Of a stretch of 64,000 nucleotides of DNA, positions 50,425-60,910 are shown one piece after another. A model generated the notes under the pieces. It did no database searches. It saw only the letters and a list, made by a program, of their open reading frames with translations, and had not been told where the DNA came from. Numbering within the stretch: the stretch's first letter is position 1; every line of letters starts with the position of its first letter. The DNA lies in assembly GCF_018998565.1 (NCBI RefSeq), contig NZ_JAHNZO010000017.1, positions 89,806-153,805 on the forward strand. Reading direction: 5' to 3'. Made by a program: the position numbers and the translations under genes. The stretch is from Paenibacillus oleatilyticus (GTDB lineage Bacteria; Bacillota; Bacilli; Paenibacillales; NBRC-103111).

Positions 50425-50550
50425 CATCTACTGCTGACGAGGTTAGCTGACGGACTCGGGAAAGATGGTTCCCTACGCGCACAAGGCGATTCGCCCCACA
50501 AAATTGGTTCCCCCGCTTTCCAACTCGGAGAAGTTGGAAATTAAGCGTAT
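50425..50550 (-). ncRNA. Cyclic di-AMP riboswitch (ydaO/yuaA class)
   Basis: On the minus strand the conserved blocks appear in order: CGCTTAAT near 50550, a stem-loop, GCGGGGGAACCAATTTT, GGGGCGAATC, GTAGGGAACC, TTTCCCGAGTCCGTC and AGCTAACCTCGT near 50440. This matches the c-di-AMP aptamer of the ydaO family. It lies at the start of the KamA leader, with the promoter's start point at its 5' end. In characterised members, bound c-di-AMP turns expression off, so high K+/turgor signals would lower KamA. Confidence 0.92.
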
Positions 50551-50554
50551 GTTC

Positions 50555-50584
50555 ATGATACACAACGGAAGTTTCGTTCGTCAA
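50555..50584 (-). promoter_or_regulatory. Promoter of the riboswitch-KamA transcript
   Basis: On the minus strand TTGACG (50579-50584), an 18-bp spacer and TATCAT (50555-50560). Transcription would start near 50548, exactly at the aptamer's 5' edge. Confidence 0.7.
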
Positions 50585-50615
50585 CCGTTAGGAACGGATC
50601 GGGAAATATTTCCCC

Positions 50616-51830
50616 TTATTTCCTGCCTGCCGCCGGCTCCTCGGGCGTTTCCCGGTGAATCAGCAATGCGGCCAGCAAGCCGATGCCGAGAATGAGCGCC
50701 AGCAGCACAAAGGTCAGCACATAGCTGCCGGTTTCCATAAAACGAATGGAGAGGATGGGGCCCAGGCTTGTTCCGGCAAATAAAATGAACGTGTAGACCG
50801 AAACCGCAATCCCGCGCGATTTGCCTCCTAATTGGCCGACAAGCGAAACCAGCGCCGGAACGGAGAGCGCAATGCCCGCCACAAAGACCAAGCTCAGCAT
50901 AACCAGCAGCGGCAGGCTGGACATCAGCCCCAACGAAGCGAGGCCCGCCATCGCCAGCAGCAGTCCGCCGCGCAGAACGGCGCGAACGCCAAACCGTTTG
51001 GCCAAGCGCCCGGACAAAGGAGACAGCAGCATGCCGATCACGCCAATGGAACGTACGTACAAAATTTCCTGCTTCGTCAATCCGAAGTCCGGTCCGCTCA
51101 AGTAGCTGCCTAACACCGTGTACATGCTGACAAACGACATAAGCAGCACCAGAGCGACAACGTAGCTGAGAAGAAGATTTTTCTGCGAAAATACGCTGCC
51201 GATTTGCTTCAGAGGCTCCCAGATGTTGGCGTGCGCCTGTTGAATTTCCCCTTTCGGCAGGAACCGGATCACGAGAAACGCCGTCACGGCATAAGCGCCG
51301 GCGAGTACATAAAATACCGCATTCCACCCGTATTGCTGGCTGATTAAACCGCTGACGACCTGCCCGACGATTCCGGCAACCAGGAAGCCCGTGCTGATAA
51401 ACCCGATCGTCGTCACCCGTTTTTCCGCCGGGAACATTTCCACCGCATAAGCAAGCGCCACTGGCGAGAACGTGGCTGCCGCAGCACCTTGCAATCCCCT
51501 CAGCGCAAGGAGCCAGAAGAAGCTGTCGATCATGCCGAGCAGCAAGGAGATGAGCGTCAATGCCATAAGTCCGATCACGATGACCTTTTTGCGGCCGTAT
51601 TTGTCCGACAACGCACCATAGATCAGGCAGCCAATCGCAAAACCGAGAGAAAATACGCTTCCCGCAGCCGCTGCTTGGGTCGGCGTAACGCCGAACAGAT
51701 CGGCGAACAAGGATATCAGCGGAATGGTGACGTACAGGCTGGACATCACCGCCATGCCGGACCAGCACAGCACCGCCGTCATTAAAGAATAGTTTCGCTT
51801 AGGAAGGGATGAATTGGCCAATTGCAACAT
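50616..51830 (-). CDS. MFS efflux transporter (12-TM, YceJ/YybF-like)
   Basis: A 404-residue major facilitator with about 12 helices. The family loop is YGALSDKYGRKKVIVIG between helices 2 and 3, and the second half has SPLSGRLAKRFGVRAVLRG. It starts at ATG 51830, 47 bp after the ABC exporter stop. A 7-bp repeat (AATTTCG, three copies, 51846-51866) lies before it. It likely shares the MarR-controlled transcript. Confidence 0.87.
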   Translation of the reverse strand: MLQLANSSLPKRNYSLMTAVLCWSGMAVMSSLYVTIPLISLFADLFGVTPTQAAAAGSVFSLGFAIGCLIYGALSDKYGRKKVIVIGLMALTLISLLLGMIDSFFWLLALRGLQGAAAATFSPVALAYAVEMFPAEKRVTTIGFISTGFLVAGIVGQVVSGLISQQYGWNAVFYVLAGAYAVTAFLVIRFLPKGEIQQAHANIWEPLKQIGSVFSQKNLLLSYVVALVLLMSFVSMYTVLGSYLSGPDFGLTKQEILYVRSIGVIGMLLSPLSGRLAKRFGVRAVLRGGLLLAMAGLASLGLMSSLPLLVMLSLVFVAGIALSVPALVSLVGQLGGKSRGIAVSVYTFILFAGTSLGPILSIRFMETGSYVLTFVLLALILGIGLLAALLIHRETPEEPAAGRK

Positions 51831-51843
51831 AAAGCACCTCTTT

Positions 51844-51868
51844 CAAATTTCGAATTTCGAATTTCGAA
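51844..51868. repeat. Three tandem 7-bp repeats (AATTTCG)
   Basis: Three consecutive copies between the ABC and MFS genes contain overlapping TTCGAA half-sites. It could be a small operator or a spacer of no role. Confidence 0.5.
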
Positions 51869-51877
51869 TAAATTAGA

Positions 51878-53638
51878 TCAAGCCGTCTCGACGGACATTT
51901 GCGGAAACTGCATATCGTACAAGGTCTTGTAGCGGCCCGAACGGCGAAGCAAGGCTTCATGCGTGCCTGTTTCCACCACCTGTCCTTTCTCCAAAACGAC
52001 AATCCGGTCCGCATGCTGAATCGTGGACAGGCGGTGCGCGATAATCAGGCAGGTGCGCCCGGGAAGCAGCCGGGAAAGCGCCTTTTGAATCAGCTGCTCG
52101 GATTCCGTGTCGAGCGCCGCCGTCGCCTCGTCCAAAATGATCAAGCGCGGATTTTTCAGCAACGCCCGGGCAATCGACAGCCGCTGCTTCTGTCCGCCCG
52201 ACAGCTTGATGCCCCTTTCCCCGATCAACGTATCGTATCCGTGGGGAAAAGCCTCGATAAACTCCTGCGCATTCGCCGCTCTCGCCGCCGCTTCAATCTC
52301 TTCGGAAGACGCGTCCGGCTTGCCGTAGGCGATATTGTCCCGGATGGTCCCGTTCAGCAGGATCACATCCTGGGATACGATGCCGATTTGCCGGCGAAGC
52401 GACTCAAGGGTGACTTCGTCCAGCGGATGACCGTCGATGAAGATCACCCCTTTCTGCACGTCGTATAAACGGGCGATCAAATGAGCGACGGTCGATTTGC
52501 CCGAGCCGGACGAGCCGAACAGCGCCGTCACTTGATTGGCGCGGATTCTCAAATGAAAATTTTGCAGAACCGGCACATTCGCTTCATACGCGAAATCCAC
52601 GTCATCGAAGAAAATATCCCCTTGGATCGCCGGTAAAACGACCGCATTGTCTTTGTTGCGAATCTCCGGCAAAGTCTGCAACACTTCGTGAATTCGTTCA
52701 TAAGCCGCGGCCGATTGTTGAATTCGGCTCACCATGCGGCTGAAAGACCGAATCGGGCCTTGCAGCAGACGCAGGTAAGCGAGGAAGGCTACGATGTCGC
52801 CGACAGTAAGCCGTCCGCGCATCGCCTGCCAAGCCCCGAACAGCAGCACGAAGACCATGCCGATGGAATTCAGCACGTCGATGATTGGAGAGAACAAAGC
52901 GGACAACCGTGAAGCCGCCACGGTAGCGTTCCGGTTCTGCTCGCTCCACCCGGCGAACCTCTGTGCCTCCTCGTGCTCGTTCGCGAAGGATTTGATCATG
53001 CGAATACCCGACAACGTATCCTGAAGATGATTGCTCAGTTCGGCGGGAGACTGGCGTACCGTCCGATAAGCCGACTTGGTGCGGCCGCTGAAAAACCGTG
53101 ACGTGTAGAACAGGAAGGGGAACGTGCTCATCAGCAGAAGCGCCAGCTCCCAATCGACATAAAGCAAATAACCGCAAACCGCAATAAACGTGAAAAAATC
53201 GGCCGCGATGGATAAGGTTTCGGCAAACACCAGTTCCTGCAGCTGGTTGACATCGCTGGTAAGCCTGGTCATGAGATCGCCGGTACGATTGCGTTCGAAA
53301 AACTTCAAGTCCAGGCTCAAGGTATGCCGGTACAGCTTATTCCGCAGCCCCAGAATGGCCCTTTGACTAACAATCGTCATCATGTAGCTGCTGCAAAAAC
53401 GACAAACTCCCAGCAATAACGCAGCGCCGACAATGCAACCCCCCATCTCAAGCAGCGCATCGTATCGCCGGTTGGGTATAAGCTGATCGATGACGACTTT
53501 GGTGAATTGAGGAATCCAAAATTCAAGAACGGAAATCGCAACAATCGCTGCCGCCGCGAGCGAGATCAAAGGCCATTGCCCGCTTGCTTGCGCGGACAGC
53601 TCTTTGAACATTTCCGCAAACTGTTTTCGCCCCTTCAT
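51878..53638 (-). CDS. ABC exporter, fused membrane-ATPase half transporter (MsbA/LmrA type)
   Basis: A 586-residue half-transporter. Residues about 20-310 hold six helices (ABC transmembrane type 1, with RTGDLMTRLTSDVNQLQ). The ATPase domain spans about 340-575: Walker A LFGSSGSGKST, Q-loop VSQDVILLNGTI, signature LSGGQKQRLSIARA, Walker B LIILDEATAALD and the switch His in IAHRLSTI. It probably acts as a homodimer. It follows the MarR gene, with an operator-like palindrome in the gap. Confidence 0.9.
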   Translation of the reverse strand: MKGRKQFAEMFKELSAQASGQWPLISLAAAAIVAISVLEFWIPQFTKVVIDQLIPNRRYDALLEMGGCIVGAALLLGVCRFCSSYMMTIVSQRAILGLRNKLYRHTLSLDLKFFERNRTGDLMTRLTSDVNQLQELVFAETLSIAADFFTFIAVCGYLLYVDWELALLLMSTFPFLFYTSRFFSGRTKSAYRTVRQSPAELSNHLQDTLSGIRMIKSFANEHEEAQRFAGWSEQNRNATVAASRLSALFSPIIDVLNSIGMVFVLLFGAWQAMRGRLTVGDIVAFLAYLRLLQGPIRSFSRMVSRIQQSAAAYERIHEVLQTLPEIRNKDNAVVLPAIQGDIFFDDVDFAYEANVPVLQNFHLRIRANQVTALFGSSGSGKSTVAHLIARLYDVQKGVIFIDGHPLDEVTLESLRRQIGIVSQDVILLNGTIRDNIAYGKPDASSEEIEAAARAANAQEFIEAFPHGYDTLIGERGIKLSGGQKQRLSIARALLKNPRLIILDEATAALDTESEQLIQKALSRLLPGRTCLIIAHRLSTIQHADRIVVLEKGQVVETGTHEALLRRSGRYKTLYDMQFPQMSVETA

Positions 53639-53664
53639 GGTATCACCCGAATTTCCCTTTCAAT

Positions 53665-53685
53665 ATAGTAAGACTATCTAACTAT
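53665..53685. promoter_or_regulatory. MarR operator, proximal to the ABC exporter gene
   Basis: ATAGTAAGACTATCTAACTA(T) is a 2-mismatch copy of the perfect palindrome at 54283-54303. It sits in the gap between the MarR and ABC genes. Confidence 0.7.
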
Positions 53686-53699
53686 TATTCTAAAAAAAA

Positions 53700-54254
53700 T
53701 TATCTCCCTACGCCCACCTTTTTCTCGATGCTCTGATGCAGCTTGCTCAGGATCTTCTCAAACACCTTGCGTTCCTCAGCATCCAAATCGTCGAGCAGCG
53801 AGGCGCAGGTCGACCAAAAGGTCGGCAGTACTTGGTCCACCAAGGCCCGGCCTTCCGGCGTAATGCGGACATGAATCATGCGGCGATCCCTGGCGCTTTG
53901 TTCGCGGGAAACCCAGCCGCGCTTTTCCAGCCAATCCAATAGAGCCGTAACGGAAGCGCGGCGAATTCCAAGCCGGTCTGCGATGGCGGAAGGCGTAACA
54001 AGCTCTCTGCCATCATGCAGCATAAGCAGCAATAACATATCCAGCTTGCTCTCGGTAATGCCAAAAGGAGCCAAATCGACGTCCATCACGTCGAGGATGT
54101 TGTCACTAAGCCACAGCATGACCAGTCCCATGCGAATCGATTTGCGGTCCGCGTCTTGAACTGCCGTTTTGTCCATAAGCTCCAAATAAGGGCCAATACC
54201 CAGCGCAGGCAGCTGTTGATCCGCCGTGCATTCCTTCCCCGTTTTTCGTTCCAT
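53700..54254 (-). CDS. MarR-family regulator
   Basis: ATG 54254 follows AAAGGTG; 184 residues. The winged HTH is about residues 80-150: ELVTPSAIADRLGIRRASVTALLDWLEKRGWVSREQSARDRRMIHVRITPEGRALVDQ. It is the first gene of a marR-ABC-MFS operon, with a perfect 21-bp palindrome at its promoter. It likely represses the operon until a drug or toxic ligand binds. Confidence 0.88.
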   Translation of the reverse strand: MERKTGKECTADQQLPALGIGPYLELMDKTAVQDADRKSIRMGLVMLWLSDNILDVMDVDLAPFGITESKLDMLLLLMLHDGRELVTPSAIADRLGIRRASVTALLDWLEKRGWVSREQSARDRRMIHVRITPEGRALVDQVLPTFWSTCASLLDDLDAEERKVFEKILSKLHQSIEKKVGVGR

Positions 54255-54282
54255 GCTATCACCTTTCAACGTTGCTTTCCAA

Positions 54283-54303
54283 ATAGTTAGATTATCTAAC
54301 TAT
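54283..54303. promoter_or_regulatory. MarR operator at the marR promoter
   Basis: ATAGTTAGAT-T-ATCTAACTAT is a perfect 10-1-10 palindrome 29 bp before the marR start. Confidence 0.8.
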
Positions 54304-54394
54304 GACTATAACTTATTTAACACGCCAACGCAAGCCTTAAGCTTCGGGCCATTTCACTGCGGTGTTGCTCAAACTGTCTTACGCGCTGGAAAGT

Positions 54395-54411
54395 CGGGGC
54401 ACATGGCCCCG
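54395..54411 (-). terminator. Hairpin just after the MBL-fold gene
   Basis: CGGGGC pairs with GCCCCG immediately after the stop; the T-tract is weak. Confidence 0.4.
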
Positions 54412-55149
54412 CTAAGGCGTATATTCGTGAACGAGCTGCCGCAGCGCTTGCATCACATCCCCATGGAAGCATCCGCCATGATAGCAAATAAGCCGCTCCA
54501 CGTCGTAATCAAGCAAGCGCCGCACGGAACGGACGGCCTCCTCCAAATCTAACGTGAATTGCGGATTCGCGATGTCCAGCTTTCCCTGCTCGATGACGAC
54601 GGCGTCCCCGGCGATCAGCGTCCGGCTCTCGGGAAGATACAGCGAGATATGCCCGGGCATATGACCCGGCGTGTGCACGATCTCGATCCCGCCGCACCAT
54701 GGCAGCCGCTCCCGATCGGCGACCGTCCGATCGACGGCGGCCGGCTCGATCGACTGCAAGAAGCGAATAAACTGCTCCGCTTGCGGCTTCGCTTCTTCCG
54801 GCAAGACGTCGAGCGTCGATTCGGCCTGTTCCAGCCTGAGCGACTTCTTCGTCCCAGCGATATAGGGCGCTTCCACCTCGTGGGCGATAATCTCAATCCG
54901 CGGAAAAGCCCGCTTCAACGCGGCCAACGGACCCATATGGTCCATATCGTGATGCGTTACAATCAGCTTGGTGACCGAATCGAGCCGCAAGCCACAGCGG
55001 ATGACCGCTTGTTCAAGAAGAGGCACAAAGTGCGGGTAGCCGCAGTCGACGAGAATGACATCTTTTTCGTCTTGAAGCAGCACCGGGGTAATCGTTTGCT
55101 TTTGTCCGCCGTACTCAAACTCGATATCGAGCAAATGACAATGGTTCAT
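54412..55149 (-). CDS. MBL-fold metallo-hydrolase
   Basis: ATG 55149 (after CTGGAGG) gives 245 residues. The metal motif is TKLIVTHHDMDHMGPLAAL (THxHxDH), with later ligands in HTPGHMPGHISLYL and IAGDAVV and the final His in LICYHGGCFHG. Likely a glyoxalase II-type thioesterase, a lactonase or a related hydrolase. The substrate is unknown. Confidence 0.86.
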   Translation of the reverse strand: MNHCHLLDIEFEYGGQKQTITPVLLQDEKDVILVDCGYPHFVPLLEQAVIRCGLRLDSVTKLIVTHHDMDHMGPLAALKRAFPRIEIIAHEVEAPYIAGTKKSLRLEQAESTLDVLPEEAKPQAEQFIRFLQSIEPAAVDRTVADRERLPWCGGIEIVHTPGHMPGHISLYLPESRTLIAGDAVVIEQGKLDIANPQFTLDLEEAVRSVRRLLDYDVERLICYHGGCFHGDVMQALRQLVHEYTP

Positions 55150-55453
55150 ACCTACCTCCAGATTCAGCGTTTTTGCGTTCCCCTCTGGCCGACAACGCAG
55201 GTTTATCTTACCAGATCGCCCTTTGCCGTGCCACTTCTTCTTGTCGTCACGGTCATATAAATTCCTCCGGTAACCCAGCCAAATCACATTAGTTCATTCC
55301 GGGAAACTATATGAATTTAATATCACTACTTCCCTAAATGAAATTTTAGTATATATAATATCGCTGTAGCGTCAGTCACTTTATTCCGGAGTAAGGAGGT
55401 ACTTCTACCTCGATTCACCGTTGTACATCAATTGATGATTTGGAGGAACTATC

Positions 55454-56077
55454 ATGTCAGTATCAAAAAAATCAATTTCATCGATCACAGGTATGACGAT
55501 CATCCTCGGGACCGTGCTGCTGACGGCAGCGTGCGGGAACATTTCGAAACCGGCCGATTATGAATCGAAAGCCGCCGAAACGCCGGTCAAAAAAGACATT
55601 CCGCTGTTGAAGGACCTCCCTCAGCCGGTTACGATGACGATCGACCCGTCGTTGGATGCCAAAGAAGCTACGGCGATGGTGCAAACCGCTCAGCGTTTCT
55701 ACGCGTTCTGGAACACCGGTAATGAGGAGTTCCTTTCGCAAGCGGTCGCATCCGGCTTTACCGACAACTCGCTGCCCAAGGGACGGCCTCAAGGGCCGGA
55801 TGGCTTGTCCTTCGCTTCCCGCAATTTTCGTCAAGCCGTTCCCGACTTGCAGTGCAAAATTGAAGATTTATTGGTCGTCGGAGACAAAGTGACCGCCCGT
55901 CTTTCCTTCACCGGCACGCATAAAGGCGAGTTCTTGGGCAAAACCCCGACCGGAAAACCCATTCAATTCATGGCGATCGATGTGCTGCGCATCAAGGACG
56001 GGAAGCTCGTTGAAGATTGGCACTTGGAAGACAATTTAACGCTCATGCAGCAGCTTGGCGTCGTGCCTGAAAATTAA
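55454..56077 (+). CDS. SnoaL-like ester-cyclase-family lipoprotein
   Basis: A 207-residue protein with TTGGAGG before the ATG. A signal peptide ends in a lipobox (LTAAC). Residues about 70-205 form a SnoaL-like/NTF2 fold: AQRFYAFWNTGNEEFLSQAVASGFTDNSLPKGRPQGPDGLSFASRNFRQAVPDLQ and then GKPIQFMAIDVLRIKDGKLVEDWHLEDN. The family binds small molecules and includes ester cyclases; its role here is unknown. It is monocistronic. Confidence 0.8.
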   Translation: MSVSKKSISSITGMTIILGTVLLTAACGNISKPADYESKAAETPVKKDIPLLKDLPQPVTMTIDPSLDAKEATAMVQTAQRFYAFWNTGNEEFLSQAVASGFTDNSLPKGRPQGPDGLSFASRNFRQAVPDLQCKIEDLLVVGDKVTARLSFTGTHKGEFLGKTPTGKPIQFMAIDVLRIKDGKLVEDWHLEDNLTLMQQLGVVPEN

Positions 56078-56080
56078 TGC

Positions 56081-56131
56081 AAAAAGACTGGGAAATCCAC
56101 GGTGTTAAGCCGAGGAATTTCCCAGCCTTTA
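56081..56131. terminator. Bidirectional terminator between convergent genes
   Basis: GACTGGGAAAT pairs with ATTTCCCAGCC, with an A-run before and Ts after. Confidence 0.8.
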
Positions 56132-56146
56132 TAAGTTCGAGCCGAC

Positions 56147-59100
56147 TCAATCGAGCAATTGCAGCTCCTTCGCCTGAGCGATCGCTTTGGTTCGCCGGTT
56201 CACCTTAAGCTTCGTGAAAATATTTTTCACATGAACCTTCACCGTACCGACTGCCACAACTAGCTGCTCCGCAATCTCTTTATTCGACAATCCCGTGGCC
56301 AGCAAAGCGAGCACCTCCATCTCCCGCTCTGTAAGAGGCTCCTCCATCGGGTGCGGCGTTCTTGGACTCCCCTTCCCATTTTCCGGCTCGTTGTCGAATT
56401 GGCCCAGCGACCGCAGCAGCTCGCAAATATATAGGCTCTGGGCGGCCATGGCATGACAGATGCTGATCCGTTCCGGGGAAAACACGCCTGCCACAAGCGT
56501 ATTTTCAAGATAAAGCACCCCAACCGATGCCCCGTGAACGGTTACCGGCATGCATAATACGGATTTGGGACGATGCTTCAGCAGGTACGGATTGTGCAGC
56601 AGCCAGCTGTCCTCCGTCCCGGTATAATGGACCGATTCCTTCGTTCTGGAGACATAACGCGCAATGCCGCCGGGCAATAGCTCGTTATCCTCCAATGGCG
56701 TATGCGTGCCGAAGATGTTCACTTCGTCATCCGCATAGACCCGAACATACAGCTCGCCATGCGATTCCGTAAGCAGCGCGCCTTTTTGCGCTCCAGCATA
56801 GTTCATCAAGGTGCTCATAATTTCCACCAGGACGGCGTCCAGATCCATCTTGTGCGCGATGGCTTGCGTCGCTTTGAGGATGGCGACCAGATCCATCCGC
56901 TCCGCGGCCTGAGCCTCCTGGCGGATGCCGCGATCATGCGGAGCAGTCTCAGCTGCCGTAGGACTGCTGAAGAACGGCTGCTCGTCGGACAGCACGCTTT
57001 CGGCCTTCCCGGCTCCGCGCAGCGCGTGAAGCCGCTCCTCCAATAGCCGGGCTTTTCCACGGATTCCCCACTGTTTGTAGCCTTCCACGGCAGCCTGCCA
57101 ATAAAAGCAGGCGATCTTCGCTCTCCCCTGTTTTGCATAATAATTGGCCGCCAATTCACAGGCTACGCTCTCCATTTGGATATTCCCTTGCTCCCTGGCT
57201 TCTCGAATCGCTTTATCATACATCGCCTCGGCTGCCGCGTAACGTTTTGCGACTTTGGCCCATTCCGCCTCCATTAGACATAGCTTCGACAAGAAGTTGT
57301 CCGGACTCCATCGTACCCAGGTTTTAAATCGGCGGACAATTCGTTTCACACGTTTCACCCTGTTGTTCCCGCTTCGCAGCATACCGGGATCGGACAGCAG
57401 CGCAAGCGCCTCATAGAACAAACATTCCGGCAGATGAGGCAGATGGGTGGCGTACGCGGCAAATTTCTCCGCTTGCTGCGCCCACAGCGCGGCTTCGTCG
57501 AACTTGCCGTTGAAGTAGCATAATTGCGTCTTGTACGTGTTGTATTGAAACAAAGTCGTCGAGAAGGTCTCCTCGGAATAAATGTGCTTCAAGAACCGTT
57601 CTTCTTCAAAATCCTGATCGTTAAACGAACAAGGCTCCGCCGTTTCCCCTTGCAGCGCCAAAATAAATTGCCGGTACAGGTGAAAATTTTGCAGCACAAA
57701 CTCATCCTTCGTTTCCGCCAGCACGGCCAAATATTCATTAATCTTCTTGGACAACGCGTCTAGCGGAGCTCTTGTATACAAGGAATTGATATGCGCCCCC
57801 ATCGAATAGCTTGAATACACATAATCGCCCGACTCCATGCCGAATCGGAGCGCTTTTTCCAAGTATACGTCTCCTTCGTCCGCACTTCCTACGAACTGGC
57901 AGAGCACCCCTCCGAAAATCATATGCGTGATCCCTTTAATCGAAGTCACATTGTAGCGTTCGGACAGCTCCAGACCAACCTTGGCCATCTCGTAGCCTTT
58001 CTCATACTTCCGTAGCGCAATTCCCAAAAACATACCGTACATGGAGTAAATGGCGGCAGAAACAGCGGTATTCCCGTACTTCAACGACAATCGAATCGCT
58101 TGGCATAGGAGCTGAAAAAACACGTCCTTATTGGTAAAAAAAGTAGAAGCCATGATCGCAAAAATCATATGGATAGCGGCCACTCGGTCTTTATCCGTCA
58201 TTTCCGGCAGGAAAGCAAGCCGTTTATCGTGGCGCCGGAGCCATAGCTCCACCCGCAAAAGCTCCGAAACAACGGCGGCTTTCGAAGGGGCAGGCGCGAT
58301 GTCGATCCGGAACTCTTTCAAGCCCTGCAAGCCGAGAACCGTAGCTTCTTGATATTGGCCCAAGTTAATGCACTGCGTGATTCGAATCATCCATACTCTG
58401 GCCCGTTCGATGGGATTGCGCGTTTGAAGCAGCAGCTGGCCGACCAACCGTTCCGTATCCTCATGATTCCCGCACAAATACTCGCATTCGGCCCGCTCCG
58501 CACACAGCTCGAAGCACAGCGTATAATGCCGGTCCCAATCCCCGGCACCGAGCAAGGCCCCCCCTTTTCTAAAGAAAACCAATGCGATATCGAAGGCTGT
58601 CGACGCCTTGGCCCGTTTTCCGGCAACGAGATTCATCTCCATCAGTTGAACCGTTTCTTGCCGGTCTTCGATGACGCCCGAACCGATATTGAGGTGGTGG
58701 ACAGCCGTGAAAAAGTCTTCGGACTGCTCGCCGTTCAGGTCTCTCAGCCACCTGCCGATCGAAAGATGCGTACGCTGCCGCGTTTCGTCATCCATCCGGC
58801 TGTATAACATTTTCTGGAAGTTATCGTGCAGGAACCGATAGCCGTCCGGACTTGACGACGCAATTAAGCCTTCATCGAGAGCCGAAGACAACACCGAACC
58901 AACGGTCTCCACCGGCTGCCCCGAAACCTTCGCAATAAAAGTAGCGTGAAACTCGCTGCCCGTGCATGCCGCAATCCGCAACAGCTCCTGAGCCTCGCTG
59001 GAGATCCGATGCAGCTTATGCTCCATCAGCTCATGAACCGTAAAGAACGGCTGCCGTTCGATAATTTGCCCCAAGCTCCAGTGCCATCGCCTGTCCTCAT

Positions 59101-60805
59101 GATTGTAGCGCAAGAGCCTATCATCTTGAAAGCGTTGAAACATTTGTTTGAGGTGAAACGGATTGCCTCCGGACTTGTGGTACAGTACTTCGGTGAGAGG
59201 CAAGGCTTCATCGGCGTCGCAGTGCAGCGCGTCCATCACAATCGGATTCATTTGTTCCAAGGTCAACGCGCGCAGAGGGATATGGCGGACCGCGACCTCT
59301 TCGGTCACGCTTCCGTCCTCCTCATACCCCGGAAGCTTCTTCGGCTCCGGGTCTGAGTCGCGATAAGCGCCGACAAACATCAAATACTGGCTTTCCGGGT
59401 CACACAGAAGCGAATGAATCAACTGCAGCGACGAAGTATCGGCCCACTGCAAATCGTCAATAAACAGCACGAGCGGATGCTCTTTCGAGGCCAACGCTTG
59501 AACGAATTTGCGAAATGCATAAATAAACCGCTTTTTGGCTTCATCCGGGGGCAGCTCTTCGGCGGCTGCGAAATCGCCAATCAGCAGCTTGAGTTCGGGA
59601 AGGATCGCGGCAATAATCGCTTCGTTCGAGCTTAAAGCGTCGCGAAGCTTGCTTCGCCATGCTTCAACCCGATCCGAGCTTTCTCCCAGCAGATGGCGCA
59701 GCAGCCCGCGAAAAGCTTGAATAATCGGGTAGTACGGGCTTTCCTTGGAAATTTGCTCGAACTTCCCTGTGATATAGAACGTCTCCCGCAAATGCGTTTT
59801 CTGCCGGAGAAACACTTCTTCCAACAGACTCGTTTTTCCAATTCCCGCCGGACCCGAGACATACACGATTTCCGTCGAACCGCAGCAGGTCGAGTGGAAA
59901 GCTTGGGACAACAGCGAAATCTCGTCTTCCCTGCCGTACAGCACGTCTTTCATCCTGAACGGCTCGTCCATCTCTCCGATTTTGCTCAGATCGGCTAGTA
60001 ACGCATCGGCGTGGGGATAGCGATTTTCTGCGTTTTTTTCCAGCAGCTTCATCACAATAGCATTAACCGTCAAATCCACGGTCTGACTCAGATGGATGAG
60101 CGGCAGCGGCGCTTGCGCCAAATGGGCGTGAATCCACTCCAGCGGCTCCGCCGCCTTATACGGCAACTGCCCCGTCAGCATCTCGTAAAATAGGACCCCT
60201 AAAGCATACAGATCGCTTCGTTCGTCAATCTGCCGCGCCATTCTGCCGGTATGCTCGGGGGAAATGTACGGGAGCCGGTCGGTGAAAAAGTGCAAATCAT
60301 CCGGACGAAGCGGATTGTCCATGACCAAGTGTAGAGCATGGCCTAAGCCGGTCAGAGACACGTTTAGCGTATCCGGATGAACCAGAATATGGTCCGGCCG
60401 CAGATCCAGATGAACAATATGGCGGCGATGAAGCTCCTTGACGATCGAAGCGATCGCGCAGGCTAGTTGAACAAAGGTGCCTTGATCGAAGCCGCCGCTC
60501 CTGCTCAAGTACTCTCTTAAGGAGATTCTCCCGTCGTCCGCGAGTACCAGAACGAGCGAGCTCCCGAATGTACGTAAAGCAATCGGCTTCACGATACCGT
60601 CCAATTGTAAACTTTCGGTGATCTCAAATTCACGACGAAGAAGGCCTTGCTCGGCTGCACCGCCTTCTTCGCATTTGGCCGTTCGGATAAGTACAGGGTT
60701 CAATGGATCGTAATCTACTAGAATCCCCCGGTACAGCCTCATGCGGCTGTCTTCACTCACTATGTCTATCACTTGGAATTCCAGATTAGGATTCATGTCC
60801 GACAC
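56147..60805 (-). CDS. Giant regulator: kinase-like domain, AAA ATPase, TPR-like region, GAF and LuxR HTH
   Basis: A 1552-residue protein starting at GTG 60805 or ATG 60796. Residues 10-280 form a Ser/Thr kinase fold with HLD134LRPDHI, but the DFG Asp is lost (G153-L-G) and the catalytic-loop Asn is His139, so it is probably a pseudokinase. An AAA_16-type NTPase follows (Walker A GPAGIGKT, 318-325; Walker [13 protein letters not shown]), then a long helical, TPR-like region (about 600-1290), a GAF domain (about 1320-1480) and a C-terminal LuxR HTH ([24 protein letters not shown]). It resembles the STK-AAA-GAF hybrids of Bacilli and cyanobacteria, with an output HTH in place of a histidine kinase. 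Ligand and targets are unknown. Confidence 0.85.
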   Translation of the reverse strand: MSDMNPNLEFQVIDIVSEDSRMRLYRGILVDYDPLNPVLIRTAKCEEGGAAEQGLLRREFEITESLQLDGIVKPIALRTFGSSLVLVLADDGRISLREYLSRSGGFDQGTFVQLACAIASIVKELHRRHIVHLDLRPDHILVHPDTLNVSLTGLGHALHLVMDNPLRPDDLHFFTDRLPYISPEHTGRMARQIDERSDLYALGVLFYEMLTGQLPYKAAEPLEWIHAHLAQAPLPLIHLSQTVDLTVNAIVMKLLEKNAENRYPHADALLADLSKIGEMDEPFRMKDVLYGREDEISLLSQAFHSTCCGSTEIVYVSGPAGIGKTSLLEEVFLRQKTHLRETFYITGKFEQISKESPYYPIIQAFRGLLRHLLGESSDRVEAWRSKLRDALSSNEAIIAAILPELKLLIGDFAAAEELPPDEAKKRFIYAFRKFVQALASKEHPLVLFIDDLQWADTSSLQLIHSLLCDPESQYLMFVGAYRDSDPEPKKLPGYEEDGSVTEEVAVRHIPLRALTLEQMNPIVMDALHCDADEALPLTEVLYHKSGGNPFHLKQMFQRFQDDRLLRYNHEDRRWHWSLGQIIERQPFFTVHELMEHKLHRISSEAQELLRIAACTGSEFHATFIAKVSGQPVETVGSVLSSALDEGLIASSSPDGYRFLHDNFQKMLYSRMDDETRQRTHLSIGRWLRDLNGEQSEDFFTAVHHLNIGSGVIEDRQETVQLMEMNLVAGKRAKASTAFDIALVFFRKGGALLGAGDWDRHYTLCFELCAERAECEYLCGNHEDTERLVGQLLLQTRNPIERARVWMIRITQCINLGQYQEATVLGLQGLKEFRIDIAPAPSKAAVVSELLRVELWLRRHDKRLAFLPEMTDKDRVAAIHMIFAIMASTFFTNKDVFFQLLCQAIRLSLKYGNTAVSAAIYSMYGMFLGIALRKYEKGYEMAKVGLELSERYNVTSIKGITHMIFGGVLCQFVGSADEGDVYLEKALRFGMESGDYVYSSYSMGAHINSLYTRAPLDALSKKINEYLAVLAETKDEFVLQNFHLYRQFILALQGETAEPCSFNDQDFEEERFLKHIYSEETFSTTLFQYNTYKTQLCYFNGKFDEAALWAQQAEKFAAYATHLPHLPECLFYEALALLSDPGMLRSGNNRVKRVKRIVRRFKTWVRWSPDNFLSKLCLMEAEWAKVAKRYAAAEAMYDKAIREAREQGNIQMESVACELAANYYAKQGRAKIACFYWQAAVEGYKQWGIRGKARLLEERLHALRGAGKAESVLSDEQPFFSSPTAAETAPHDRGIRQEAQAAERMDLVAILKATQAIAHKMDLDAVLVEIMSTLMNYAGAQKGALLTESHGELYVRVYADDEVNIFGTHTPLEDNELLPGGIARYVSRTKESVHYTGTEDSWLLHNPYLLKHRPKSVLCMPVTVHGASVGVLYLENTLVAGVFSPERISICHAMAAQSLYICELLRSLGQFDNEPENGKGSPRTPHPMEEPLTEREMEVLALLATGLSNKEIAEQLVVAVGTVKVHVKNIFTKLKVNRRTKAIAQAKELQLLD

Positions 60806-60910
60806 CCCTAGCGTACTCCTTGATAAACCTTATTTTAGAAACCTCCACAGAAGCAAGTCAACCCCTCGTCTGCCGATAGGCAGGGGGAAGAGCGCGTTTT
60901 CCCAACGCAT

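Noticed and set aside
50581..51768. 395-residue frame overlapping the MFS gene on the same strand
   Set aside because: A shifted frame; its translation is rich in R, G and C with no membrane helices, whereas the other frame is a clear 12-helix MFS protein.
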